64,000 nucleotides of DNA from Gamsiella multidivaricata (lineage: Eukaryota; Mortierellomycota; Mortierellomycetes; Mortierellales; Mortierellaceae): NCBI RefSeq assembly GCF_025024155.1, contig NW_026251713.1, positions 434,001 through 498,000 of the forward strand, read 5' to 3'. Numbering within the stretch: the first letter of the stretch is position 1; the number at the start of each line of letters is the position of its first letter. Both the position numbers and the translations under genes were made by a program. This document shows, piece after piece, positions 1 to 10,933 of the stretch. Below the pieces are notes generated by a model. The model did not search any database. It was given only the letters and a program-made list of their open reading frames with translations, and had not been told where the DNA came from.

Positions 1-1
1 G

Positions 2-919
2 CGCATCAAGAAAGTCATGAAGACAGACGATGATGTCAAGGTTGGAAAGAACGAAACAGCAGCTGACACGCGCTCCGGAAAAATGGTGCATCTTGAGTCC
101 CTACCTACTTATCCTTGTTCTTCCACTGTGGTATGATCAGGCCAAGATGATCAGCGCCGACGCGCCGATGATCTTTGACAAGGGATGCGAGATCTTCATT
201 ACGGAGTTGACACTCCGCGCATGGCAAGAAGAAAAGATGAATCTATTAAAATGCTCGGCGCATGTGCCATATTGCAGTTCATTCATGTCGAGCGATGTTC
301 TCGATTCCCTAATCTGAAACCATTTCACATTTCACATTTCCAAATGACGCTGCAGGATCCACGCAGAAGAAAACAAGAGGCGGACACTCCAACGAAGCGA
401 CATTGCGGCAGCGATCGCCAAGACCGACATGTTTGATTTCCTGATCGACATTGTCCCGCGTGAAGAGTACAAGATCTCGCTTCCCAAGGAGCACAAGATG
501 CAGCACGGGATCGCAGGACACGATCGTCGTCGTAGCCAGGAAATGTTTCATCAGCCCATGCCTGGACCCGCGAGCGCCACGGGACCCAAGGGACCGGGTG
601 TGGCTGGTGCTGGTGTTGGTAGTGCGTTGGACGCAGGCATGGGTTTGGAAGGATACTACCCATACGGTATGATGGACAATAGCACGTATACGCTGGTATG
701 TGAAGACATGATCTGTGTGACATTGACTATGAACCTGCATATGTGGTCTGTGCTCTCCTCAAGTCCATGAGTTGATATCATTTTTCATTCATTGCTGTGA
801 AATGCTAGAGCCAAGAGCAGCAGCAACAGCAACAGCAACAGCAGCAACAACAGCTACAAATGCAGTATATGAATCAAGCACAGCAATCGCATCCCTCGCA
901 GCAGCAATACGATTACTAG
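2..919 (+). CDS. HAP5: NF-YC / HAP5 CCAAT-binding factor subunit (5' partial)
   Basis: Histone-fold subunit of the trimeric CCAAT-binding factor (NF-Y/HAP), a nuclear DNA-binding complex. Exons 2-40, 147-223, 356-695 and 809-919 join in frame; the protein start lies left of the window (188 residues visible). The fold is seen in order: [60 protein letters not shown]. This matches the NF-YC signature closely. The last exon encodes a glutamine run ending in QQQYDY, typical of the NF-YC activation tail. Intron 2 has a GC donor: only a GC-AG intron at 224-355 restores the expected W-I-H-A-E-E-N sequence, because the conserved Trp codon is split TG|G. All other introns are GT-AG. Identity is near certain; the exact ends of exon 1 and of the Q-rich tail are inferred from frame. 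Confidence 0.93.
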
Positions 920-1391
920 ATGCAATATGAATGGCAAGGAACAGGCGTATTGTCCACTCACTTGTAGTGTTATTTAAATAGCCTGCATTCGATATACAGC
1001 AATACAAAAAAACCTGCAATGTAATGTAATGCAATGTAATGACAATGCTTCCTCGAGGGCTATGAAGATGAATGGGTGGCAGCCGAGACCTCGTTTCCTC
1101 CTCGCATGTCCATTTCGTTAGCTGAAGACTGCGTGGGAATAAGCTCCAGGAGCATCAGTCGACTCGACGGCGGAATGGTTTTACAGTGGGTTAACATTTT
1201 TGACTCTGGTCCCCCGTTGCTGGTGCTGCTGTCGCTTGTGGCATCGGTATGACACAATCATTTTCATTTGCGCAATATGGATTGTGCACGGGGGACAAAG
1301 CAAGATAACCACGGTTGGGCAACTGAGAACTTTCTTCTTTCTTCACTTTCTCTCTTTACACAATCTGCCTGACAGCAACCACATTTTGACA
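920..1391. other. intergenic region NF-YC / YOP1
   Basis: No supportable gene. Contains a short AATGT/AATGC tandem patch around 1015-1042 and, after 1200, a T-rich stretch that is probably the YOP1 promoter and 5' leader. Open frames here lack family features and coding bias. Confidence 0.5.
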
Positions 1392-2553
1392 ATGGAAAGC
1401 ATCCAGACTAAAGGTAACGCTGGCAAAACAATCTAGACACAAAGGGCACAACCAACGTACCTCGCTTTCCTTGGCGCGTTCAACTTCCTTCGTCCCTTAG
1501 CTTCCTTGGCTCTTTAAGGCTCAGGGATATGACACCGCCTGTTGGACATGGACAGGAATGTCAATCCGCTTCTCTGTCCTCGAAGGTCATCTTCTCGATC
1601 GGCTACGGAGCCGCCTCTAGTCCTTCCAGACATTGTCCGTATTAACGACCAAAATAACCTGTCCTGTGAACCTTTTTATAGTACGATACTACAACGCTCA
1701 GCTGGACAAGGAATTAGGACAGTATCCACAGTTAAACCGATTCCAGGCAGCAACAGGAGTTCCGAAAACATTCCTGGCCCTCGGATCTGGTGTGTTTATC
1801 CTGTTGATGATCTTTTTCAACTTTGCAGGAAAACTACTGTCCAACATTCTCGGCTGGGTCTACCCGGCCTACCGATCCTTCAAAGCTCTGGAAACGCCGT
1901 CCCAGGACGACGACAAGCAATGGTCCGTTTGTGTTTGATCTCGCAAGGGAAGTGGGTGAGGACGTCCTAATGAACATGTCGCTTTAACACTGTATTCTTG
2001 CACCTTTTTTTTTTTTTCTTTTTTTTTTTTTTGGATAGGCTAACCTACTGGTATAGTAATCCGGGGCGAGAGAGAAACAATATCGTCATCCGAACAGCAG
2101 CAGTGAAGATATATACAAGCACTAATGTACTGGCATATGAACGAACACTCAACAGCTTGCATTTTTCTCGCGCGTGTACGTACTCTTTTAGGGCCGTCTA
2201 CGGATTTGTCGCCGTCATCGAATCTTTCACGGACATCCTGCTGTATTGGTTCCCGTTCTACTTCTTCCTCAAGACCATCTTCCTTCTCTGGCTCATGGTC
2301 CCCCCATTCAATGTACGCCTGTGCGACATTGAGAAACATAAAATGAGGTTTATAACGCAATGCACAGGAGATTAACGTGCGTTTTTGGTGGACTGTGCTA
2401 TGTATCTAGGGTGCTGCTCTCATCTACGTGAGGATCCTTCGTCCGTTTTTGATTCAGCATCATGGTCGAATTGACAACACTTTCAGGGATGTCAAGTCTA
2501 GGGTCTCTGCCGCAGCCTCTGAATTCGATACCCGCCCGTCTGCTGCACGCTAG
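1392..2553 (+). CDS. YOP1: YOP1 / REEP5 family ER-shaping membrane protein
   Basis: TB2/DP1/HVA22-family hairpin protein that curves tubular ER membranes. Exons 1392-1413, 1682-1922, 2039-2050, 2192-2312 and 2410-2553 give 179 residues, against about 180 for yeast Yop1. Visible in order: YYNAQLDKELGQYP, a first hydrophobic hairpin (FILLMIFFNFAGKLLSNILG), the family motif WVYPAYRSFKALE, DDKQWLTYW, GFVAVIESFTDILLYW, the hydrophobic PFYFFLKTIFLLWLM, then RPFLIQHHGRID and a polar tail. Exon 3 is only 12 nt and encodes the bridge between the tryptophans of QW-LTY-W; both flanking introns split a Trp codon TG|G. Intron 2 carries a 25-base T-rich tract. The start was chosen as the only ATG whose exon joins with a donor in phase; intron 1 (268 nt) could hide another short exon. 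Confidence 0.93.
2039..2050 (+). other. YOP1: 12-nt microexon of YOP1
   Basis: Bases GCTAACCTACTG lie between acceptor GGATAG and donor GTATAG. They supply the last base of one Trp codon, Leu-Thr-Tyr, and the first two bases of the next Trp codon. Removing the exon would delete conserved residues of the family, which keeps it supported despite its size. Confidence 0.85.
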
Positions 2554-3429
2554 AGGGTGCTTATGACGAGTTCTTCACACGATGGATTAAAGCTATTTCA
2601 GTTGTAGGATCATTTGTTCAACAGTGCTTTTCAAATTGAATACATTTTGCCTCCAACTTTCATGTTCGATGAGGACTTCTGCAGAGCACGCCATGGGTCC
2701 TTTTGTGTGACTCTCACCAAAAAGACTGACCTGCAGAGCAACCTCACCCTGAATGCACACCATTTATGTCGATATCAGCTGGACAAGGGAAGAAAGGGAA
2801 CCAAATGCAGGCTCCTTACCCCGCTCGCATTCTGAAGTGCTCACAACAAAAAGAGACACAGCAACATCGACCAACCATCCAATCAAACGCGACCAGTTGT
2901 CACATAAAGCCCACCGTAGATACCTTCCCCATCCTGCCTTTGATTGTGAAACGAGGCTAGTGTACGTCTGTTTCCGTGGGAGAAAAATGAACGGCCGCGA
3001 CGGGGCTGGGGAGGAAGTTGGAGTCTTGCTATATATCTTGGAGAGACTCATGGCGCGAATGGGAAGTAGCAGACGGATGCATCGGCTCGCTTTTCGTTTT
3101 TGAAGTGCGACGAACCCCTTGGGGCTTTGGGCGCCAGGCTTTATTTCATTCTTGTGGCAGGAGGGGATGGGCCCAGCTGCTGTCATGCCTGAAAGAATAG
3201 AATCACGCAAGGGAAATCACGGTGCCACAAAATACAATACGCCCCTGGCCGTATAAAACGCCAGCGACGTTTTTTCTTGTTCCCTTCTTCCTTCTTTTCT
3301 TCTTTTCGTCTTTCCCTAAGCCTCTCTCTCCCCTTGTTCCTCTCCCCCCACCGCTCTTTATCCAGCCCAACCCTCAACCCCTTGGTCTCCTCAAGCGCAC
3401 TTCGCCAAGCAACACATCCAAGCCCTACA
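2554..3429. other. intergenic region YOP1 / prolyl oligopeptidase
   Basis: No recognised gene on either strand. The right end holds a TATA-like box and a long pyrimidine tract (about 3270-3425) leading into the oligopeptidase start codon, a leader type that recurs before other genes in this window. Confidence 0.5.
3252..3257 (+). promoter_or_regulatory. TATA-like box of the prolyl oligopeptidase gene
   Basis: TATAAA in the context CGTATAAAACG, about 175 bases before the start codon and just before the CT-rich leader. Confidence 0.5.
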
Positions 3430-6181
3430 ATGCTTACAACTGAGCCTGAACTCATCACGTCTTTGGACGGCAAGATCGTCTATCCCCAGGTCCGCCGTAG
3501 CGATTTCGCCGAGACCCTCCATGGCACTACGGTCGCCGACCCCTACCGCTGGCTCGAGAATCCCGATTCAAAGGAGACCAAGGATTTTGTCGAGGCCCAG
3601 GCTGCGTTTGGAAACGAGTTTATGAACAAATTTGATGCCAAACAAAAGTTCAACGAGCGGTATGGAAACACGCTCTGTATATTTAGGAATGGGCTTTATC
3701 ATTTCAAGCAGCCCTCTAATCATTCATGTCTTTTACTCATCTCTTCTATTAGTCTGACCGCTTTGTACAACTACGAGCGCTACTCTACCCCCTTCAAACG
3801 CGGCGACTACTACTACTACAGATACAACAGCGGTCTGCAGGCCCAAAGTGTTCTTTATCAGCAGGACAGCCTCGACTCGAAGGCCCGTGTCTTCTTGGAC
3901 GTCAACACTTTGGAGGCGGATGGCACTGCAGCCTTGGGCGCCAGCGCCTTCTCAAAGACGGGATTGTTGTACGCCTATTGCCTGTCCAGGTCAGGATCTG
4001 ACTGGAACACGATCTACTTGATGAACAACAAGGGCGAGAAGCTGGACGATGTTATCGAGTGGACAAAGTTTTCAAACATCTCCTTTACGCATGACGACAA
4101 GGGATTCTTTTACTCTGTAAGCCATGCCTTCTCTTGTGGCCTAGCTTTTGTCGTGTCTCGCAGGAGCTGCGGGTTTGACATTACTCCTCTCCGATTCACT
4201 GCTGACGTCAACTTCTTTAATTCAATATAGAGTTTTGAGAAGCCTGATGTCGATGCCGGAAAGGCAGGAACCGAGACCGCGGTCAACCACTTCAAGCGCC
4301 TGTAAGTCGCTGTATTGGCTATCAGATGATTTTGCGGCATAGTGTCGTGAGAGCGAGACGCACCCTAATCATTTCCCCATCTTTCCCACGCTATCAGGTA
4401 CTACCACAAAATCGGTACTCCTCAATCTGAGGATGTCCTCGTGTTCCTCGACAAAGAGAACCCTACTTATCACCCCGATGGCCGCGTGTCTGAGGACGGC
4501 AAGTACTTTATCATCACCATCGCCAAGGACTGCGACCCTGTGAATATGCTGTACTTGATCGACCTTGAGGAGGAGAAACAGATCACATCCGATATGAAGC
4601 TGAACAAGATTGTTGACAATTTTGAGGGCGAGTACAGCTAGTGAGTACTTTCCAGTTGCACAGTGTGCCAACCGCGCAGACATACCAGAGCTCTAGGTCA
4701 ACATAGCTAATATTGATCTTTTCCCCTATAGCTTGACCAATGTTGGCACCACGTTCTACTTCCAGACAAACTTGAACGCTCCTATGGGCAAGATTGTCAA
4801 GTACGACCTTGACAAGCCCGCAGAGGTAATGGACTAACTGTCATCATGCTTTCTTTTTTACCTTGTGATCTCCTGGCAAGCTTACTAATCTGAGTCCTAT
4901 GTATTTGGCTGCAACACAGGGCTTTGTTGAAGTCGTTCCCGAGTCAAAGGACGTCTTGGACAATTCCCAAGTCGTGAGCGATGACAAGCTTGTTCTCCAC
5001 TATATCCACCATGTGACCAGCAAGATCGTTGTTCACGATCTCCCCACCGGCAAGTTCATTCATGAGATCAAGATTCCCGTTGGCACTATCGTCAGCATAT
5101 CCGCGCGCCGAGAGGACACTGAACTCTTCATCCAGTTCATGTCGTTCCTTACCCCTGGCACCATCTACCGTTATGATTTCAAGGTCGAAGATCACGAGCA
5201 GAGACTATCGGTCTTTAGACAGGCTGAAGTCAAGAACTTTGATGGGTCGCTGTTCGAGACCAAGCAAATCTTCTATTCTAGCAAGGATGGAACCAAGGTT
5301 CCCATGTTTATCACTCACAAGAAGGTGAGCCACTTTTTTGCATGTACTGCGCTCGCCTTCATTGCTTGAATGATCCAAACTCTAACGCGTTTTTTGTTTT
5401 TTGTTGTCTCTTTCTTTCTTTCTTTGGCAACTTTTAGGGCCTCGTGCTGGACGGCAACAATCCCGCGTTCTTGTACAGCTATGGAGGATTCAATATTAGC
5501 ATCCAGCCTGTGTATTCCCCAGAAATGATTGCCTTTATCCAGCACCTCAACGGTGTGGCCTGCTACGCCAACATTCGTGGTGGCGGAGAATACGGTGAGG
5601 AATGGCACAAGGGCGGCGCGCTCAAGAACAAGCAGTCTTGTTTCGATGACTTCCAGTCCGCTGCCAAGTACCTCATCCAAGAGAAATATACCCAGCCCTC
5701 TCGTCTGGCGATCAACGGTGGCTCCAACGGTGGTTTGCTCGTCAGTGCCTGTGTGAACCAGGCTCCCGAGCTCTACGGATGCGTGGTCTCGGATGTGGGC
5801 GTCCAGGACATGTTGCGGTTCCAAAAGTTCACGATCGGACATGCCTGGCAGTCCGAGTTTGGATACTCTGATGAAAACAAGGACGATTTCGAAAACCTGC
5901 TAAAGTACTCGCCTCTGCACAACGTCCGCAAGGACCATCCTTACCCGGCCGTGGCGTTGTTTACATCGGACCACGATGACCGTGTGGTGCCTCTGCATTC
6001 GTTCAAGTTGGCAGCGGAGTTGCAGCACACGGCAGGACCGGTGACGGACAAGCCCTTGGTGCTGAGAATCGAGACCAAGGCTGGCCATGGAGCAGGAAAG
6101 CCCTTGACAAAGCGCATTCAGGAGAGCACGGACAAATTCTCGTTCATTGCTCACTCCCTTGGAGCCAAGTGGGTTGATTAG
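3430..6181 (+). CDS. prolyl oligopeptidase (S9A)
   Basis: Cytosolic serine peptidase cleaving short peptides after proline. Seven exons: 3430-3659, 3753-4116, 4231-4301, 4398-4640, 4732-4825, 4920-5324, 5438-6181; 716 residues against about 710 for the pig enzyme. The N-terminal stretch [15 protein letters not shown] and DPYRWLE is typical of the family, followed by the seven-bladed propeller and a C-terminal alpha/beta hydrolase domain. Catalytic residues are visible: Ser565 in NGGSNGGL, the Asp in DHDDRVVP (about 647-650), His686 in [17 protein letters not shown] and [10 protein letters not shown], which line the active site, are intact. A poly(A) signal AATAAA lies at 6215-6220. Not a DPP-IV relative: the propeller is short and there is no signal anchor. 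Exon edges all restore conserved sequence. Confidence 0.96.
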
Positions 6182-6545
6182 GAGGCATACAAATGTATCT
6201 TCATCTACAATGCGAATAAAAAAAAGTAAATGAAGAATCTGGTTCCGCTATATGTGAGTGAGACAAAGAATGGGCGAAGTGCGTGGAGCCACCTTCCTAA
6301 TTTGGATTTGGATTTGAATTTGAATTTGATATTGACACGCACGTATGAATACGCCAGCATTCCAGTATTCTTTGGCTATGGTTCTTGGTATGATCCCCCT
6401 TTTCCCATTGTTGCCATTCCTGGTGCTCCCTATTTCTTTCTCGTCTTTTCTCGTTTTCATTCCATCCTTCCTTCATTCGATTCTTCCCGTTCACACACCT
6501 TCCCTTTGACCCTTTTGAACTGAGAATATACAAAATAAATAAAAA
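6182..6545. other. intergenic region with 3' UTR and CT-rich leader
   Basis: Holds the oligopeptidase 3' UTR, a short imperfect TTGAAT/TTGGAT repeat near 6300-6330, and a pyrimidine-rich stretch (6390-6520) probably forming the promoter and leader of the next gene. No coding region seen. Confidence 0.5.
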
Positions 6546-8437
6546 ATGAAGTCAAACTCATCTGTACTACCTTCCCATACCGCCCTTCAGTTCAAGGTTA
6601 AGCCTTTCACCCTTAGTGGAGGAACCAGCCCCGTCAACCTGATGGGCCGCATTACCCTGCGTCGTGTCGTCCTCTTTTTTGGTGGTCTACTCTTTGCCTA
6701 CATCATCGCCACCACCGTATTTATGCCCATGATCATTCAAAACCAACACTCGGCTGTCAAGCATAAAGAGTCCGATCCCTACGAGGATTCTTCCAGCCCA
6801 CCACCGAATGGCCAGCACCCTGGCTGGAGATCATCTCAACGACAGCAACAGCAGCAGGGGCAGCAGGAGCAGCAGGAGCATCTTAGTGGTAGTGGTGGAG
6901 GGATTGAACACCATCCGCCCAAACAAGTACCTTTAATCCAGTTGGACCCTATCGGCGAGAAGAACAGGCCTTGGCAGGCTGACCAGGACAATTCAGGATC
7001 TGGATTAGAGTCTGGGCCTATTAGTGATACAGGGTACCACAGTACGGACAAAGAGGAGGTCATTGTCGATGATGAGGCCAATGTCCCTGGAAGTGAGATC
7101 AGCGAGGTCAAAGAATCGGCGGTAGCGATCGCGACCCAAGAACGTAAAGCTTCGCCTGTGAGCTACGCGCACTTTCTGAGCGCAATCCGTCGGGAGCGCA
7201 ACTACGCGATTGCGTTGATGGTCCGAGAGGCGGATCTGGCGGTGCAGTCGACAGAGGTGTACTCGGTCACTAACAAGAACCAAACGGCGCCCTCGAACGA
7301 TGTCCATGACTATCTGTCACTTTCAAAGTACTACTGGCCGAACAAGAACAAGCTCAGTGGGCTGCCGTACAAGAGGATTGACGGACATGTCAATCCGGAG
7401 ATCGAGACCGTGCGCGATTACCGGTTGTTGAGGACTATGATTCGGGAGGTCCATATCATGGGGATGGCGTACCATTTCACGGGACGGAAGGAGTATGCCG
7501 ACAAGTGTGCCATGCGGCTCAGTGAGTGGTTCTTGGACGAGGCGACCTATATGAACCCTAATATCAACTATGGATCACTGAGGAAGGGTGAGAAGTTGGG
7601 GGCGCGGACTGGAATCCTCGACATGTTTACGATTTTCCGGTAATTCTCTTTCAGTATTTCAATATCCTGAGTAGACGAACGAAACGAACGCTTTCTTCTG
7701 ATACTGGCTTTTAATATATGACGGATAGAGTATTCGATGCTCTCCACTACCTCAAACAGGAGCCGACCTGGCCTCAGGATCTGATCCCCCGCCTTCAGAA
7801 ATGGTTCTCACGATACGTCCAATGGCTCGAGACTGCGTCCCTGGCCCGGCTCGAACGCGACGGCGACAATAACCACGGTACCTACTTTGACGTCCAGATC
7901 ATTGGCATCTATCTCTTCCTCGGCCGCGTGGACGACGCCCGAGAGATCGCACGCAAAGCTCTCCATAAACGAATCGACCCTCAGATCAACGCTCAGGGTA
8001 TGCAGCCGGAAGAGCTGGCCCGCAAGACATCCTGGTATTACTCCGTCTTCAATCTCCAGGCCCTGATGACTCTTGCACGCTGGGGTGATGATCTTGGTGT
8101 TGACATGTGGTCCTATGAAGGTCCTGAAGGTCAATCTATCAAGAAAGCCGTCGACTTTTTATTGCCCTTCTCCCTCTCCGGCGGCGAAGGTTGGCCAGTC
8201 GAGAACCTCAGGGGGTTCGATATGACGGACTATCTGAAATGTCTCCAGATCGCCTGGCATATTTATGGCGACGAAATGTACATCGAAGCGATTGAAGTGC
8301 TCGAGCCCAGAGTGCAGAAAGACATGGACGAGGGTAGGATCAAGTCTGTCAGTACATTCATGTGCGACATCTCCACCCTTTTGGAGGCGACCGTCAGGGG
8401 TGGGCAAGGATTCATCTGGCATTGGTGTCTGACATGA
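6546..8437 (+). CDS. type II membrane protein with alginate-lyase-type (alpha/alpha)-barrel domain
   Basis: Exons 6546-7639 and 7729-8437 encode 600 residues. Order: short cytosolic tail, one membrane helix (about 40-62, RRVVLFFGGLLFAYIIATTV), a Gln/Ser/acid-rich stem (about 75-200), then a catalytic-type domain. Signature pieces of the alginate lyase family (Pfam PF05426) are seen: YYWPNK, RIDGHVNPE, ATYMNPNINYG, GARTGILD and NNHGTYFDVQ (about 412-421, holding the Asn/His expected at the active site). Topology suggests a Golgi or surface enzyme with lumenal catalysis. Alginate is absent from fungi; known relatives of this fold also cleave glucuronan, a polyuronide reported in Mucoromycota walls, so a wall glucuronan lyase is my inference. 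Poly(A) signals AATAAA occur near 8485-8498. Fold assignment firm, substrate open. Confidence 0.8.
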
Positions 8438-8659
8438 GCAAAAAGGAATGCGCCCTGAGGGCATCCATGATATAAAAAAATATATCGAATAAAATAAAAG
8501 GTTCAGGAGGTATAAGTAAGCCCAACTCAGTCTGATCTTCCGCGGCTTTATTGTTGACAAGCATATTTCCATAATATGCTAAACTGCACCGCTCATCGCA
8601 TTAGATGGATGTTGTGGTCCTGACGGCTGGTGTCTTGGTGTCTTGGTGTCCTATGCTCT

Positions 8660-10143
8660 TTATTCCTGGATGCGTGTGAAGCTGCGTCCTCCCCTTGGCT
8701 TGTCGTTCAACTTTGGATTGTTTTTCGTCAACAGGTCCTTGCCCATCTTTGCAAAGTCAAAGTCGCAGTCGTGCTTCGTCGTCGCCTTGTGTGCGTCGCA
8801 GAACACGAATTCTATATTTTATAAATCAAAGGATGCGCCAAGCAAAAACATATTAGGATTATTATTCATTTTGTATCCCAAGAAAAAAAGAGAGAGCCAG
8901 GGTCTGAAAGACAGATGATGGGTCCGAATACATGAGCGTAACCCAGACAATGTTCAAGTACTTACCACATCGGCACTTGTTGATGGCTTGCTTGGCAAGT
9001 GGGATCTATAGGACGAAATTGAATTGGCAAAATATATATCGGACGTTAGCGAATCAGCGTACACATCCACGATAGTCTGCAGTTGCATTTATTATAATGG
9101 CCAAATGAAACGAGTCATCCGGCAGTCGATGCAATGTTGGGGACACAAGGTGCAATACGAAATCAATAAACACTCGCTTCCAGAAATTGCTCATGTTATT
9201 TGGTACGCAAGATGTATAAAACAAAGCAACCCTTGGCGACATACCTTGGCACGACAGAGGTAGCATCGACCCTTGTTGACTTGAGGAGGACGCTCGCCCG
9301 GTGCAAGACCCTCGGAAACGTCGGATACGACGGATGTCGGCGTGCTCACACCGCTCTCTGGGGTAGGCGTTGGCGCATTGGCGATTTCGGGTGTGGATGG
9401 CGCCGGTGTGGGCGCAGCGGGCAATATGGCTGGGGTTGTGGATGCGGGCGTAGTTGTTGTCGGTGCGAGTGCTGGAGTGGGTGTGGAGGGCTGCGTCGGC
9501 TTCTCTGAGAGCGTGGCAGTAGATGATGCGGCGGTGGCGTTATTGCTATCGGTTGGAATGGTGCCGTTCTTCTGGCTCAGCTCCTTGAAACACTTTGAGC
9601 ACATGTTGTTGTTGAGGGGATTCCTATTGTAAAGCATTGTGTTCATCAAAAGGTTTGATTAGTCACTAATCCAAGCAGAAAGGTCCATTGCGCAATTGCG
9701 CTCGACGCTGTGGTCTCTTCTGCCAGTATGGAAAGTCGGTGTATCCCAGAAACATAGCATATCACGTTGAGCGAGACTGCAGAGAACACGCAAGCGTCCT
9801 TTTTTTTTTTTATTTACTCGTCAGATTGACAACACAGACATGTGGACATGAAGAGCAGGTCGTGTGGTACTGCATTCAACTCAAACGTCAGGCATAACTC
9901 CATGCAGCATCACCAAAAAAATAAAAAGAAAAAAAGGAGGAAGAGTAAAAAGCATGCTCTGCAGCAGACAGATACACCAAGTAAATATAGAATGATTCTC
10001 GTCTTTTTTTTTTTGTCATGACCATAAGGCATACACATCTCGTCACCACAGCAATGTTTACATAGTTTGGTGCGATGGGGACAGCACAAACAAAAGACAG
10101 CAGCAGTGAGTGGGAACACCTGGTCGTCAGCCGGCATGTTACG

Positions 10144-10175
<32 letters not shown>

Positions 10176-10390
10176 AAAGGGGGGGAGGGGGGAGGGAGGA
10201 AGAAGAGAAACATTGAGGCCGCGTGTGCGGGCAGAAAGGAGTGAGTGGGGAGACGAGGAAGGGAAACAAGACAAAAGAAGGCAACGGCTGTTGGAAGGAA
10301 GAGGGGAGAAGGGGGATAAGGGCCTTACCCGTAGAAACCACACCCATTGGCGCAGTTGATGGGCATGTTCTGGGCGTTGTTATCTTCCAT
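8660..10390 (-). CDS. A20/AN1-type zinc-finger stress-associated protein
   Basis: Exons (minus order) 10390-10329, 9623-9245, 9005-8966, 8811-8660. The N-terminal A20 finger reads CANGCGFYG at the end of exon 1, continuing NPLNNNMCSKCFKE in exon 2. A Ser/Thr/Pro-rich linker follows (about residues 40-130). The AN1 finger is spread over three exons: CYLCRAK, then INKCRCE, then FVFCDAHKATTKHDCDFDF, fitting C-x2-C...C-x1-C-x4-C-x2-H-x5-H-x-C. Proteins with this pairing bind ubiquitin through A20 and act in stress signalling or proteasome delivery. Total length is about 210 residues, normal for the family. Intron 1 (9624-10328) is unusually long at 705 nt and contains a run of about 30 A on the plus strand plus GA-rich sequence. 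Confidence 0.93.
10140..10172. repeat. poly(A) tract in intron 1 of the A20/AN1 gene
   Basis: About 29 consecutive A followed by a G-rich patch (GGGGGGAGGGGGGAGGG). I looked for a flanking target-site duplication and found none. Confidence 0.8.
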
Positions 10391-10933
10391 AGTAGCTGTA
10401 GAGGGGTGGTTGGTGGCGAAGAATGAGGAGCGAGGGAGGTGTAATATAGGGATGCGGGGATGTCAGGGCACACAAATACAGCGGATGTGTGGATGGTGGC
10501 GATGGAGCTGGCTAGTGAGTGGGAAGGAGGAGATGGGCAACAAAAGAGAAAAGAAAAGAAAAGAAGGACAGTGAGTCAAGAAAGAATGAAGAAAGAGAGA
10601 TGAAGGGAGAGAAAAAGAAGAGAAGGCAGGGAGATGCATTTTTTATAGGCACAAAAAAGCAACCAATCAGCGTCCTGTACTATGCACCAAATGAAGTTCG
10701 TCCTTTGTCCGACCCAGCGGCAGCAGCAAAGGCCTCTTCCCTTTGTGCACAGCCACCAGACCACCAAAAAGAACTGCATGCCCAATGGGTCTAATTCTTT
10801 CCTCTCTTTGCAATGATAAAAAAAATTACGCCGTCTTGCATGCTACCTATTGTTTATTGCTGTTTGTTGCTGTTGTCTTGTGGAATCGCGCCACTGCAAT
10901 CTTGTCCTTGTGTCTGCACTCGGTCGGCCCATC
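10391..10933. other. intergenic region, divergent from A20/AN1 start
   Basis: GA-rich with an AAAAG repeat near 10550-10565; no gene supported. It contains the A20/AN1 promoter and the 3' flank of the M13 peptidase gene. Confidence 0.5.

Noticed and set aside
2764..3210. 148-codon minus-strand frame between YOP1 and the oligopeptidase
   Set aside because: No domain, no splice support and overlapped by other frames; composition not coding-like.
10140..10172. poly(A) tract as another retroposon tail
   Set aside because: The sequence after the tract (GTCAAAGGGGGG) is not repeated upstream, so no duplication supports an insertion.
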